Made by a program: the position numbers and the translations under genes. Positions 16,422 through 26,241 of a stretch of DNA of 64,000 bases are shown piece by piece. Under the pieces are notes generated by a model that made no database searches, was not told where the DNA came from, and saw only the letters and a list, made by a program, of their open reading frames with translations. Positions within the stretch are counted from its first letter, which is position 1. Every line of letters begins with the position of its first letter. This DNA is from Agarilytica sp045430285 (GTDB lineage: Bacteria > Pseudomonadota > Gammaproteobacteria > Pseudomonadales > Cellvibrionaceae), in assembly GCA_045430285.1 (NCBI GenBank), contig JAILXV010000005.1:62001-126000 (forward strand), given 5' to 3'.

Positions 16422-16480
16422 AATAGGTTCTGTTGTGTTCTATTTGGTACTCGGACCAATAACAACAACGGAATATTGCT

Positions 16481-17428
16481 ATGCGGCGTCTTACCTTCAT
16501 TTCTGTAATTTTTTCTTTTGTTATCGTTGCCTGTGGAGGTAATGATGACAACACAACTAATATTACCGATGAGCAGCGCGCAGAGTGGTCAAAAATAAGC
16601 TCAACTCAAATTAACACAAACCGCTTCGTATTTGATGCATTAACAGCAGGGCCAGAAAGTGGGACGCCCGTCATCCTTCTTCATGGCTTTCCCACCACAT
16701 CAGACCAGTATCGAGATATTCTTGCTGCATTAGGCAGCGAAGGTTATTACGCAATAGCACCAGATCAACGAGGCTATTCACCTGGTGCCCGTCCTGAAAC
16801 TCAGCTCGAGTATCGACTAGAGTATTTAGCACAAGACATCATGGACATTGCCGATAGCCTAAGCTTAGATACCTTTCATTTGGTCGGGCACGACTACGGT
16901 GCGCTAGTTGTTTGGGCTGTTGGGGCGCTGCACCCTGACAGACTGCTATCAATTACGCCCATTTCGACACCTCACCCACAAGCATTCATCCAAGCATTTT
17001 TTAATCCTGAATCAGATCAATCGGATAGATCTTCGTACGGCCTGCTGTTCGCAATCGAAGGCTACGAAACTGAAATGCTTGCCAATGATAATGAAATTTT
17101 ATTGTCTTATTATGGCGATGCCGACCTAGAATTAATTGATTTATTTTTAGATAAAATGGCGAATGAAGACGCCTTAGGCGCAGCACTTAATTGGTATCAG
17201 GAAGCCGACTGGGAATGGAATTTAGCCCTGCCCGCCATTACCGTTCCTACGCTATATATTTGGAGTGACAATGATCTTTATTTAGGTCGGCATGCAGCGG
17301 AAGCAACCGGTAATTTTGTTCAAGGTGAATATACCTTCGAAACCATTGAGGGAGCTAGCCATTCCGTCCCAGAAACGCGTCCAGAAGAAATAACCGCATT
17401 GCTCATCAACCACTTCGGCGGCTCCTAA
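16481..17428 (+). CDS. Lipoprotein alpha/beta hydrolase (epoxide hydrolase/dehalogenase-like)
   Basis: Alpha/beta-hydrolase fold enzyme of 315 residues predicted to be a lipoprotein: the signal peptide ends in the lipobox IVAC (Cys18). The oxyanion segment is LLHGFPTTSDQYRD. The nucleophile elbow is VGHDYGALVVW with Asp138, so the catalytic nucleophile is an aspartate as in epoxide hydrolases and haloalkane dehalogenases, not a serine. A later acid candidate is SDNDLY, and the catalytic His is in GASHSVPE. Substrate cannot be read from the sequence. It stands alone between suhB and the diguanylate cyclase gene, each separated by more than 100 bases. The lipid anchor is unusual for this family, which is mostly cytoplasmic. 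Confidence 0.8.
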   Translation: MRRLTFISVIFSFVIVACGGNDDNTTNITDEQRAEWSKISSTQINTNRFVFDALTAGPESGTPVILLHGFPTTSDQYRDILAALGSEGYYAIAPDQRGYSPGARPETQLEYRLEYLAQDIMDIADSLSLDTFHLVGHDYGALVVWAVGALHPDRLLSITPISTPHPQAFIQAFFNPESDQSDRSSYGLLFAIEGYETEMLANDNEILLSYYGDADLELIDLFLDKMANEDALGAALNWYQEADWEWNLALPAITVPTLYIWSDNDLYLGRHAAEATGNFVQGEYTFETIEGASHSVPETRPEEITALLINHFGGS

Positions 17429-17638
17429 TCAAAAACCCATAACCTGCCACATGAAGCACTGATATTGTTGACTCGTCATCTTAGTCTTCTCCATAAGTGA
17501 TCGACGCTCACCTCTTTGACACACCATGGCAACCTTCCCTCAGCATCGCTCAATCCTGCGCGCCCTCATCAGTTCGTAATCAAACAATTCCGGCTAATTT
17601 CGCTTTTTTTGACTATATTTGAAGTTCAAGAAGGAGAA

Positions 17639-20600
17639 ATGCCAAAACTGGCACATTCCATGACAATACAACCCAGAATGATTGCACTCTGGCTTGGCGT
17701 TGCTGTCGTTTACACGATTGGAGCCAAGCTTGGCCTCCTGCTGGCTTTTGAACAGTCCAATACCTCACCTGTATGGCCCCCAACGGGTATTGCTATTGCA
17801 GCAATGCTCCATTACGGCTACCGCGCCGCACCAGGGGTATTGCTTGGGGCGTTTATTACGAACTTGATGACCTCAATTCCGCTACTTGTTGCGGGCAGCA
17901 TCGCGATCGGCAATACCTTAGAGGCGAGTATCGGTTTTTTTCTAATTTCTCGATTCGTATCCCGTAACCCCTTTTTACACGCAGAACATATACTGCAATT
18001 TACCCTCTTCGTTGCACTTAGCTCCGCGATCAGCGCTCTATGTGGCGTAAGCAGCTTACTATTAGCAGACATCATTCCCCCTGACGCATTCAAAACACTC
18101 CTACTGACTTGGTGGCTAGGTGACTGGGTGGGCGGCGTCATAGTAACCCCCTTTCTTATTCTTTGGTTGCGTCCTTTCAATACCGAGCTGGAGTCCGCAA
18201 ATTTCGCAGAAGCCGTAATATTCGTATTAATTACCGCCATCGTATGTGCCGTAATATTCACACCTTGGTTTACCTTTGGCGCTTCACGCTCACCGTCATC
18301 ATTTATATTTTTACCCCTTGCGATATGGAGTGCATACCGCTTCCTTCATCGTGGCGCTACATTGTTTTCCATCTCCGTATCAGCCATCGCAATCATTGGA
18401 ACAATAAAGGGCTATGGACCATTTATTGTTGAGTCAGTGAACTCATCGCTGCTTCTACTACAAAGCTTTATGGGGCTTCTGTCCATATCCGTCCTACTGC
18501 TCGCCTCCAGCGTAAAAGAAAAGCTTATCGCCACCGCAAAACTTATCGCCACAAAAAATCGATTGGAACACAACGTAAAATCCCGTACGCGAGACTTAGT
18601 ATCTTCCAACCAAGCCCTATCCCAAGAAAGCCAGGAACGAAAAAACATCATAGAAGCACTCCACACGCTGCTTGACTCCACAGCGTTAGAATCTTATGAA
18701 CAACTTGTTCATACCTGCATCAAAGACCTCGCCAGCTTGTACGAAACCAGATTTGCATTTATTGGTATCTTTACAGATAAGTCGCATCAAGCGATCAAAA
18801 CCATAGCGGTCAGAGTTGGTAATGAGTTTGTCGATAACTTCGAATATTCGTTAAAAGGCACGCCCTGCCAGGACGTGTTAAATGGCACACTTGAAATAAT
18901 AAAAAGTGGTGCGCCCCAACAATACCCTGAAGACCACATGCTGGTAACCATGTCAATCGACAGCTATTTTGGTGCACCTCTTGTTACACCTGCGGGGCGA
19001 ACGCTCGGAGTGCTTGTCGTGATGCACGACGCCCCCATACATATTCACTCGTGGTCGCGACCAGTATTAACTCTCTACGCTAATCGACTGGCTGTCGAGC
19101 TGGAAAAAGATGAAACAGAACAAGAGCAACAACTTGCAGAAAAAGTATTTAATTCAAGTATTCAATGTATCGCCATCACAGATAGTAGCGGCCTGGTAAA
19201 GCGCGCCAATGCAACGTTTAAAAACGTTACAGGCTATGGCGAAGAGGAATCGATAAAACACAGCATGTGTTTATTTAAGAAAGAATTAAACAATATTGAT
19301 ACCGAGGATACGTGCTGGGAAACACTCACAGAAAAAAGAAGCTGGCAGGGTGAAATCTGGAATAGGAAGAAAAATGGGGACACCTTTCCCGCATGGCTAT
19401 CCGCATCCAGCATACAAAAGAACGATGACGATACCCCCTCGCATTTCGTATGGACATTTACGGATATTTCAGAAAAAAAATCATCTGAGGATCATATCTT
19501 TCAATTGGCTCACTATGACTCACTAACAGACCTATTCAATCGAACAGCATTTCAAAAAGAGCTCGATCTAGCGATCGCATCGTGCCTAAAAAACCAAAGC
19601 CAACTTGCGCTTATTTATCTGGATCTCGATCATTTCAAACTCATTAATGACGCTTCAGGGCATTCAGCAGGCGATATGCTGCTTCAGGAAGTCTCTCGAC
19701 GATTGAAGCAAATCGCCAATGCGCAACACACCATTGGCCGGCTCGGCGGGGATGAGTTCGTACTTATTCTGCCGAACATCACATGTGAAGAAGATATTAC
19801 CAATCTATGCGAAAAGATTATCGACCAGCTATCAATACCGGCCCAACTCACCACCGGAGTTGAAGTGGTTGTTACCACTAGTCTAGGCATTAGCACTTAC
19901 CCCAAAGACGGCCCAGACAGTCACACTCTTATGAAAAATGCGGATACAGCAATGTATAACGCAAAGAAAAGCGGCCGGAATACCTACCAGTTTTTTACGC
20001 GAGAGATGAACGAACATGCACAAGAGCGCCTAACTCTCGAGAACGAACTGAGGAAAGCGCTAAAACAAAATGAATTTGAACTTTTCTATCAACCCCAAAT
20101 TAATGTGGCCACAAAAGAATTGATTGGATGTGAAGCGCTTATTCGATGGCGACATCCAGACCGAGGATTAGTGCCACCCTTCGAGTTTATTCCCGTAGCG
20201 GAAGAGACTGGGCTTATCCAACCCATAGGGGAATGGGTGATTGCCGAAGCCTGCCGCCAACAATGCGAATGGAAAGAACAAAACATCGCCGATATAAAAA
20301 TAGGTGTCAATATTTCGAGTCGGCAGTTTATGAGCAAGAATCTACTTGCAAGCATACAGGAGTCCATGGCAAACAGTGGTATCGCACCGGAAAAACTGGA
20401 TTTAGAACTCACGGAAAGCGCCGTTATGGAAAACGTAGAAGAGGCGATCATTACATTGCGCGCATTAAAAAATATGGGGCTTAGTTTATCTATTGATGAT
20501 TTTGGTACTGGCTATTCCTCATTATCTTATCTAAAACAATTTCCTATTGACCGCCTTAAAATAGATCGCTCCTTCGTTCAAGATATTGTGACAGATGCCG

Positions 20601-20818
20601 ATGATGCCGCCATTGTGACCGCGACAATTTCGCTTAGCTACAACTTGCATATGGCCGTTGTTGCAGAAGGCGTTGAAACTGAGGCGCAAATTAATTTCTT
20701 GAAAAATAAAGGCTGCCTGGAGATGCAGGGGTTTTACTTTTGCAAACCGCTACCCGCTAAAGAGATCGCGCAGTTCTTATCAACCAAAGATATCATTCAC
20801 AAACCCACCACACACTAA
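17639..20818 (+). CDS. MASE1-GAF-PAS-GGDEF-EAL membrane protein
   Basis: Large c-di-GMP enzyme of 1,059 residues. Order: MASE1 membrane sensor with about eight to ten helices (roughly residues 10-300, with SNTSPVWPPTGIAIAAML), a short coiled linker, a GAF-like domain (about 350-510), a PAS domain (about 515-635), GGDEF (motif GGDEF at 703-707, RLGGDEFVLI) and EAL (motif EAL at 832-834 in GCEALIRWRHP, plus ELTESAVMENV and DDFGTGYSSLSYLKQFP). Both active-site signatures are intact, so synthesis, hydrolysis or both are possible. The frame is open 41 codons further upstream. I chose the ATG at 17639, behind AAGGAG, though the spacing is short (2 bases); the ATG at 17660 is an alternative. Confidence 0.9.
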   Translation: MPKLAHSMTIQPRMIALWLGVAVVYTIGAKLGLLLAFEQSNTSPVWPPTGIAIAAMLHYGYRAAPGVLLGAFITNLMTSIPLLVAGSIAIGNTLEASIGFFLISRFVSRNPFLHAEHILQFTLFVALSSAISALCGVSSLLLADIIPPDAFKTLLLTWWLGDWVGGVIVTPFLILWLRPFNTELESANFAEAVIFVLITAIVCAVIFTPWFTFGASRSPSSFIFLPLAIWSAYRFLHRGATLFSISVSAIAIIGTIKGYGPFIVESVNSSLLLLQSFMGLLSISVLLLASSVKEKLIATAKLIATKNRLEHNVKSRTRDLVSSNQALSQESQERKNIIEALHTLLDSTALESYEQLVHTCIKDLASLYETRFAFIGIFTDKSHQAIKTIAVRVGNEFVDNFEYSLKGTPCQDVLNGTLEIIKSGAPQQYPEDHMLVTMSIDSYFGAPLVTPAGRTLGVLVVMHDAPIHIHSWSRPVLTLYANRLAVELEKDETEQEQQLAEKVFNSSIQCIAITDSSGLVKRANATFKNVTGYGEEESIKHSMCLFKKELNNIDTEDTCWETLTEKRSWQGEIWNRKKNGDTFPAWLSASSIQKNDDDTPSHFVWTFTDISEKKSSEDHIFQLAHYDSLTDLFNRTAFQKELDLAIASCLKNQSQLALIYLDLDHFKLINDASGHSAGDMLLQEVSRRLKQIANAQHTIGRLGGDEFVLILPNITCEEDITNLCEKIIDQLSIPAQLTTGVEVVVTTSLGISTYPKDGPDSHTLMKNADTAMYNAKKSGRNTYQFFTREMNEHAQERLTLENELRKALKQNEFELFYQPQINVATKELIGCEALIRWRHPDRGLVPPFEFIPVAEETGLIQPIGEWVIAEACRQQCEWKEQNIADIKIGVNISSRQFMSKNLLASIQESMANSGIAPEKLDLELTESAVMENVEEAIITLRALKNMGLSLSIDDFGTGYSSLSYLKQFPIDRLKIDRSFVQDIVTDADDAAIVTATISLSYNLHMAVVAEGVETEAQINFLKNKGCLEMQGFYFCKPLPAKEIAQFLSTKDIIHKPTTH

Positions 20819-20845
20819 AACGGCGATACAAGTACCGCCGTTTTT
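20817..20845. terminator. Bidirectional intrinsic terminator
   Basis: AAAACGGCG (20817-20825) pairs with CGCCGTTTT (20836-20844), with A-run on one side and T-run on the other. It lies between the convergent GGDEF-EAL gene and the minus-strand lipoprotein gene, so it can serve both. Confidence 0.8.
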
Positions 20846-20867
20846 CTTATCCTTAGGTTAGTAAGGT

Positions 20868-22295
20868 TTAAGGTTGAAAGGCTTGGTCAAACGCATTCGT
20901 CCAATCAACACTATTTGGATAAACCGTATCGAGATACGTTGCAGACTGTAACGAAAGACTGCGCCAGTCATTCGGATCTTCGCCCTGGTTGGGTTGCTGA
21001 TCAGCAAAGCCATCTAAAAATACGCCGTTAATGAGTGCTGTACAGTTATCATCGATGTCGGCACACGTGTTCGCGAAATATCCTTCGTCTAACTCCAGTG
21101 CCGTTTCGACCATATCTAACGATGGGTTAAATGGTACCCATGTGCCGTCCGTCTCTGGTGCCGTTCTCCCGCCTTTATAAAGCGCAGTTGTGAATTCTTT
21201 GTTAATCCAATCCCAGGGCTCTGCCGCACTTTGGTCATCATCAAAAAAGTAAATATCTTCTTTCGACATTAAATAAGTACCTAGGTTGCTCTCAGCATTC
21301 AGAGGAATCGCTAAACTCATATTATTGATTTGTGCAATCGACGCACCATCACCCAACTGATTCGCAACCGAATAAAACGCTATTTCAGGTAGTTCAGCAA
21401 TACCCTCAACCGGTATAAATTGCGCCGACATAGCCATTAACCCCTGTGCAGTGAACACCTCCTCTAATGAGTTTGCGGTGAGATTCTTGGTCACACGAAT
21501 ACGAAGACCATCCGCCCATGGGTTCTCGTCCGAAAAGCGAAGGTACATGTCATGAACTTTCTCTTCATCATCTTCACGAAAGTCCATACGCATTTGCGTT
21601 GGATCATCTGGGTTCTGCTCTTCTTCTAATGCACTTGCCGCGATAATCAAGCGGCCTCTTAGCGTACCGTCTCTGTCTTCCGTCCACGAAAGATAGAAGC
21701 CCGCCTCATCCTCCAGGGAAGGCGGTAACTCACGGTCATAGCCATAATAGAGACGCACAGTGGTTTGAATATCGCTATCGTCCACCACAGCATAGTGCGT
21801 TGGCTCATCCACCTCATAGTTATCCGCATTTACATCGTTTTCAGTTTCTATCATGCTTCCGTCGTGAGGCACTTGTTCAGTGATATCAATCAGAAGGTCC
21901 GCCACACAGCCCCATACTGCTATCGCGGAAACCATAAACTTAGTTGCTTCGTATCCATTTTCAAACGGATCTTCATTGTCGCTACCCATATATGAACAAG
22001 GTAAATCACCAGGCTTAGCACGTTCGCCCATGACATATCCGGCAGTCTTGGCAAAAACGCTCGCCGTAGTTTTTCTCGAATCGGTGGTCTGCCCACCTGT
22101 CACGCTATCAGGTAGTTCTAAGTCAAAATTTACGGTGCTTAGCGTATTGCCACCCGCCGTAGCATCAGTGTCACTGCCACCACACCCAGATAGCAACAGG
22201 CCTGTAGCGGCTACCGCCAGGCAAAATTTCCCGATTTTAACGGGGGAAGTAGGAATCTCGTTTAAACACGAAGTGATAAGGTTGCGCTTTTTCAT
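20868..22295 (-). CDS. Acidic lipoprotein of unknown function
   Basis: Not recognised. The 475-residue product starts with a basic N-terminus and a hydrophobic stretch ending in lipobox LLLSGC, followed by GGSDTDATAGG, so it should be a lipid-anchored envelope protein. The mature part is rich in Asp and Glu, with segments such as YYGYDRELPPSLEDE, FYLSWTEDRDGTLRGRLII and LRIRVTKNLTANSLEEVFTA that suggest beta-rich structure, and about five cysteines, some likely paired (CSYMGS, WGCVADLL, NTCADIDDNCTALI). It is alone on the minus strand between two plus-strand units. Composition resembles its neighbours, with no clear sign of transfer. Confidence 0.7.
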   Translation of the reverse strand: MKKRNLITSCLNEIPTSPVKIGKFCLAVAATGLLLSGCGGSDTDATAGGNTLSTVNFDLELPDSVTGGQTTDSRKTTASVFAKTAGYVMGERAKPGDLPCSYMGSDNEDPFENGYEATKFMVSAIAVWGCVADLLIDITEQVPHDGSMIETENDVNADNYEVDEPTHYAVVDDSDIQTTVRLYYGYDRELPPSLEDEAGFYLSWTEDRDGTLRGRLIIAASALEEEQNPDDPTQMRMDFREDDEEKVHDMYLRFSDENPWADGLRIRVTKNLTANSLEEVFTAQGLMAMSAQFIPVEGIAELPEIAFYSVANQLGDGASIAQINNMSLAIPLNAESNLGTYLMSKEDIYFFDDDQSAAEPWDWINKEFTTALYKGGRTAPETDGTWVPFNPSLDMVETALELDEGYFANTCADIDDNCTALINGVFLDGFADQQPNQGEDPNDWRSLSLQSATYLDTVYPNSVDWTNAFDQAFQP

Positions 22296-22472
22296 GTCGG
22301 TACCATAATGTGTTGTAGTTTCAGTTGTATTTTGTGAACACTTACCAGTAGACGCTTACGCCCTTTACATTTGAAAAAAGAATAAAAAAATATTTTTTTC
22401 AAATACCATAGAATGTTGTGTCCAATGGTTAAATGACACTAAAAAACAACATGAATACCCTTTGGGGAATCT

Positions 22473-24320
22473 ATGATAGCCCGTACAAATATTCATCACC
22501 TAAGCCGGCCCAAGCTTGCGCTAATCACGCTTTTTTTGGTTTTTATTGCGCCAAGCAGCTGGTCGCTATCGGTACCCAATGACCCTAGCCAATCCATTCG
22601 CTATTGGAAACCCCAAGTCATTACACCGGCTTCTGATCCGCAGGTGGACTGGGCACACGACTTATTTAAACATTTGCTCGGCGCATGGGATATATCCCGT
22701 GTAGAACCCGCCTTAAATGTGATTAAAGACAGTTCCGGCCCCTGGGCGGCCTCTCTGTCGGATGGAAATATCCTCCTAAGCCGCAGCGCCATCGATATCT
22801 GTTTATCCTTTGGAGATACTCGCGGGAAACACTTACTCGCTTTTGTCTTGGCCCACGAACTCGCTCACCAAAAAGGGAATGACCTTTGGCATCAACAATT
22901 CTTTCGTCTTATCGGGAATCAATCGCCGGAGATCACAGAAGAAATACACCGCGACTTGGCCATTGACCAAAACCACGTGAGCCAGCTTGAATCCTTAGAA
23001 GCCCAAGCCGACCTAGACGCCGTGGTGATGATGGCCAGCGTCGGCTACGACCCTTATCAGATTATCAAAGGCAACGATTTTTATACCGCGTGGATTGAAA
23101 ATATTTGGCAGGCTCCCTGCTCAATGCACACAAAAAGCCAAACCACAGCATGCAGCAACGCCAAAGATCGCGCACTGCGTACTCAAGCCCAATTAGAATC
23201 GATTACTGACCAAGCTATTTTGTATGAACTGGGTATTCAGTCATTGATTGCAAAACAATACGAACAAGCTCGTGCTTATCTCACGGCTTATGCACGGAAC
23301 TTTCCTGGCCGCTCGGCTCATAACAGCATTGGTGTTAGTTATATCGCCGAGGCCATCGCCCTGTGGCCGGAATACGCCGCACACATCGACAAGCCTAATC
23401 TTTATTTTCCGCTTTTCGTGGAAGCCACCCCCTCATGGAAAAATGATTCGTCAAACGCAAAACGTGGTTCAACAGCGCAACTTAAAGCCAATATCCATAC
23501 CTTGGCAGAGCAAGCGCTAAACTACTTCGATAAAGCACAACGCCTCAGCCCTCATCACAGGGAGACACATTATCTAAGGGCCATGAGCTATCTGCTTATG
23601 GAAAATACACCCATGGCAAACGGGATTATCGAGGGGCAGTATATTCCTGCTTTCGGTAGAGATACGTCTTCGGATTTACTGCGCGCCCTAAGCGATGCCA
23701 TGGCAGGTAAAAGCAACCGCGCACAAGACCATCTCGAAAGTAATATTCGACGCAGAATAAAAACCGTGAATAAAGATGATATGCCAATATTATTCGCGAT
23801 GGTACAAAACCAAGCGCAACTCGCTGACTTTCATCAGCAGGCCAATGAAGCGAAAAAAATATGGAAAAACTTTGCACAAGCGATGAGTAAAAAAGGAGAA
23901 AGTTATTTACTACAGCTCGCGCTGTCTCGGTTAAACCCCAGCGTATCTCGTAAGAACGACGCCTATCAGCTGAATTATCAAAACATTACGGTTAACCACC
24001 CCCTCAAACGTCAGGGGGCAGAAAAAACGCAAATATGGTTTGATGGCGAGCCCATTCACGTTCACCGCGACCAAGGCGGCGTTTGGTTGTCGGATAAACA
24101 CAATAAGGTTATTGCGCTGCGACTCAATACGGCGAACTTTTCTGGATTAGAGCGGCTAAAAATAGGCGACTCTGCAGATCGAGTCATTCGAGTTATGGGG
24201 CCAGCCGACAGACAAATCGCGTTAAATTCTGGTCGCTTCCTCGCATACGATCAACATGGCTTTGCGCTCCGAATTAGTCAGGATAAAATCGCGTCCTGGT
24301 TTTTATACCCGAGCATGTAG
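22473..24320 (+). CDS. Secreted M48-type zinc metalloprotease with TPR-like C-terminus
   Basis: A 615-residue protein with an N-terminal signal peptide (cleavage likely after PSSWSLS). The protease part has FVLAHELAHQKGND, giving the HExxH zinc motif at residues 128-132, and LESLEAQADLDAVVMM with the third ligand Glu176 in an ExxAD motif, as in M48/BepA-like enzymes. The second half has TPR-like helical repeats (QLESITDQAILYELGIQSL, QALNYFDKAQRLSPHHRETH), and the end (RLKIGDSADRVIRVMGPADR) resembles a small lipoprotein-like beta domain. It is the first gene of the plus-strand operon with the sigma-like and caspase-like genes (11 bases to the next). A role in envelope quality control or in releasing a signal to the anti-sigma protein is inference. 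Confidence 0.82.
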   Translation: MIARTNIHHLSRPKLALITLFLVFIAPSSWSLSVPNDPSQSIRYWKPQVITPASDPQVDWAHDLFKHLLGAWDISRVEPALNVIKDSSGPWAASLSDGNILLSRSAIDICLSFGDTRGKHLLAFVLAHELAHQKGNDLWHQQFFRLIGNQSPEITEEIHRDLAIDQNHVSQLESLEAQADLDAVVMMASVGYDPYQIIKGNDFYTAWIENIWQAPCSMHTKSQTTACSNAKDRALRTQAQLESITDQAILYELGIQSLIAKQYEQARAYLTAYARNFPGRSAHNSIGVSYIAEAIALWPEYAAHIDKPNLYFPLFVEATPSWKNDSSNAKRGSTAQLKANIHTLAEQALNYFDKAQRLSPHHRETHYLRAMSYLLMENTPMANGIIEGQYIPAFGRDTSSDLLRALSDAMAGKSNRAQDHLESNIRRRIKTVNKDDMPILFAMVQNQAQLADFHQQANEAKKIWKNFAQAMSKKGESYLLQLALSRLNPSVSRKNDAYQLNYQNITVNHPLKRQGAEKTQIWFDGEPIHVHRDQGGVWLSDKHNKVIALRLNTANFSGLERLKIGDSADRVIRVMGPADRQIALNSGRFLAYDQHGFALRISQDKIASWFLYPSM

Positions 24321-24331
24321 CCTCTAAAAAA

Positions 24332-25297
24332 ATGACTAACCCTCTCCCCACAAATACTCAGGAACCACTGCAAGCTTTACTAAAAAAAGCAGGCGATGGT
24401 GATCCCTCTTCGCGACATACCGTTAACGAGGTGGCAAGGCCCTATATTCAATTTCAAACGGACAAGTTCTGCCGACGGTTTTGTCAAAACCAACATCTCA
24501 GTGCTCGCTGTACCCTGAGCCCGCCCCAGGGAAAACCAAAATCATCCAAGGCGAGCGATACTCTGTGCGATAAAGCTAATGCCAGCTATGGCTGGATGCT
24601 TGATGACTTAACCAACGAAAACCGTCTACAACGAATTCGGGCAGAATCCATATCGCAATTGGCGGCTTATTTTAAAACCACAGCCAACTCACTGCCCTTT
24701 TATGAGCGCTGGAAAAACTGGCGGTTTGATCGCCGAGTACATGTGCCTGAATATATTGCGGATATAGACGAATACGCCAAAGTGATTTTTTTACAGCTCC
24801 GTTCCGGCAACAACTTTGAAATGATCGCCCAGACTGTCGGCGCAAACGAAGCGCAGGTTCGCTCAATCGTTGATAAAATACTGATTGAACTGACCCAACG
24901 AAAACGCCTGCATCTACTAAACGCTCCCAAAACACTCACTTTTTCTGAAATGACACCCTCTTATGGGAATCATGCAGATCAACACAGTACAGACGACGTC
25001 AGTGGTAGTGGCACTGCTGAATTTGAAGACCATAGCCTTTCTCCAGAAAAACTCACCTACTCACTGCAAATAAGAAAGGCCTGGGAGCAGCTGGACGATA
25101 TTGAGCAATATATTGTTGAATCTCTCGTTATCGAAAATCAAGATGCCAATACCGTCCTCAAAGCCTTGGCGCACCTAGAGATACCCCTGAAAAAAAACAG
25201 CAGTCACCTTCAAAATGACCGGCAGCAACTGTATTACTTCAAGCGCAAAACCTTAGAAAAACTTCAAAAAATATTATCGCCTAGAAATACCGACTAA
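24332..25297 (+). CDS. Divergent sigma-70-like factor with four-cysteine insertion
   Basis: A 321-residue protein that I read as an atypical sigma factor. Residues 85-137 resemble region 2 (LDDLTNENRLQRIRAES, then LAAYFKTTANSLPFYERWKN, matching the usual pattern before the -10-binding helix). Residues 145-196 resemble region 4 (VIFLQLRSGNNFEMIAQTVG, then ANEAQVRSIVDKILIELTQR). A second helical block near 240-320 (KAWEQLDDIEQYIVESLVIE) may repeat this pattern. Between the two N-terminal helices lie Cys47, Cys51, Cys60 and Cys79, which could bind a metal. It is followed by a membrane zinc-finger protein of the anti-sigma type, which supports the sigma reading. DNA targets unknown. Confidence 0.6.
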   Translation: MTNPLPTNTQEPLQALLKKAGDGDPSSRHTVNEVARPYIQFQTDKFCRRFCQNQHLSARCTLSPPQGKPKSSKASDTLCDKANASYGWMLDDLTNENRLQRIRAESISQLAAYFKTTANSLPFYERWKNWRFDRRVHVPEYIADIDEYAKVIFLQLRSGNNFEMIAQTVGANEAQVRSIVDKILIELTQRKRLHLLNAPKTLTFSEMTPSYGNHADQHSTDDVSGSGTAEFEDHSLSPEKLTYSLQIRKAWEQLDDIEQYIVESLVIENQDANTVLKALAHLEIPLKKNSSHLQNDRQQLYYFKRKTLEKLQKILSPRNTD

Positions 25298-25384
25298 AAG
25301 AAAATTCAAATACTCGGATACTTAGTGTCAACTAAATTGTAACAACGATTAAACTGCCAACAACGACTGCTAGAGAAAGACACC

Positions 25385-26233
25385 ATGAGCCACACGGCAC
25401 AGAGTTCAACAGATAAACCGCCTGAGGGTGCGATCGAGCAGCATCTTAACGAGCAAGAACTGCATGCATATACTCGCGCACCAGATGCGGCGGACTTTCA
25501 AGCACTTCGCCTGCATTTAGCCTCGTGTAATGCTTGCAGAACTAAGGTTCAATCTCTTCAAGAAATGGAAACGCTCTTAACGCAAAACGCGAATATCATC
25601 TGCAGCGACACTAGGCAATCATCTCTGAAAACACAGCTACATGAATTAACGCATCAATTTGCGATGGATGAGCAAGTATCACTTAATGATAAGCCTATAC
25701 TCGTACCTAAACGGAATAAGCCTTCGTGGCTACAAGGCCTTAAAGCCCTCTTTGACGTTAAAATGCCCATCATTGGCGTTCCTGCTACGGCCTTTGCCTC
25801 ATTTGTTTTTGCTTTTTTGATGTTCACATCCGACAATTCGATGGAGGGAAGCGTTGTCGGGTTTCAAGACTCAATCGCCCTCGTGCTGACCCAACAACAG
25901 CAACCCACACCTGGCCTTGGATTTTTCCATCAGCCCCAAAAAGAAGAACGTATCGTTCCGGAATACGCAGGCTTTAAGGTGAAATCAGATAACAGTGGGC
26001 GCTTTATCAATATTCATTGGCCTGCAATTGAAAACACAGAACACTACACCATTGAACTACTGGAAATTTCAAATGGTGTGAGTCAACATGTCAGCCAAGT
26101 GAGTACAGAAAACACCACATGGAAAATACATCGAAACAGCATTCGCTCTGGACAGCTTTATCGATTAAAGCTTACCGGCACAACGACGGATAAATATACC
26201 TTTCGCCATACTGGCGGCTTTGTTTTACGATAG
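25385..26233 (+). CDS. Membrane zinc-finger anti-sigma-like protein
   Basis: A 282-residue single-pass membrane protein. The cytoplasmic part has a His44-x3-Cys48-x2-Cys51 motif (HLASCNACRTKV), the zinc-binding anti-sigma domain pattern, preceded by HLNEQELHAY. One transmembrane helix lies near residues 128-147 (IGVPATAFASFVFAFLMF). The outer part is about 130 residues, with an FN3-like C-terminal beta domain (GRFINIHWPAIENTEHYTIE, LYRLKLTGTTTDKY). It follows the sigma-like gene by 87 bases and precedes the caspase gene by 8 bases. By analogy with ECF pairs it should hold the sigma-like factor at the membrane; the trigger is unknown. Confidence 0.75.
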   Translation: MSHTAQSSTDKPPEGAIEQHLNEQELHAYTRAPDAADFQALRLHLASCNACRTKVQSLQEMETLLTQNANIICSDTRQSSLKTQLHELTHQFAMDEQVSLNDKPILVPKRNKPSWLQGLKALFDVKMPIIGVPATAFASFVFAFLMFTSDNSMEGSVVGFQDSIALVLTQQQQPTPGLGFFHQPQKEERIVPEYAGFKVKSDNSGRFINIHWPAIENTEHYTIELLEISNGVSQHVSQVSTENTTWKIHRNSIRSGQLYRLKLTGTTTDKYTFRHTGGFVLR

Positions 26234-26241
26234 AGCATATT

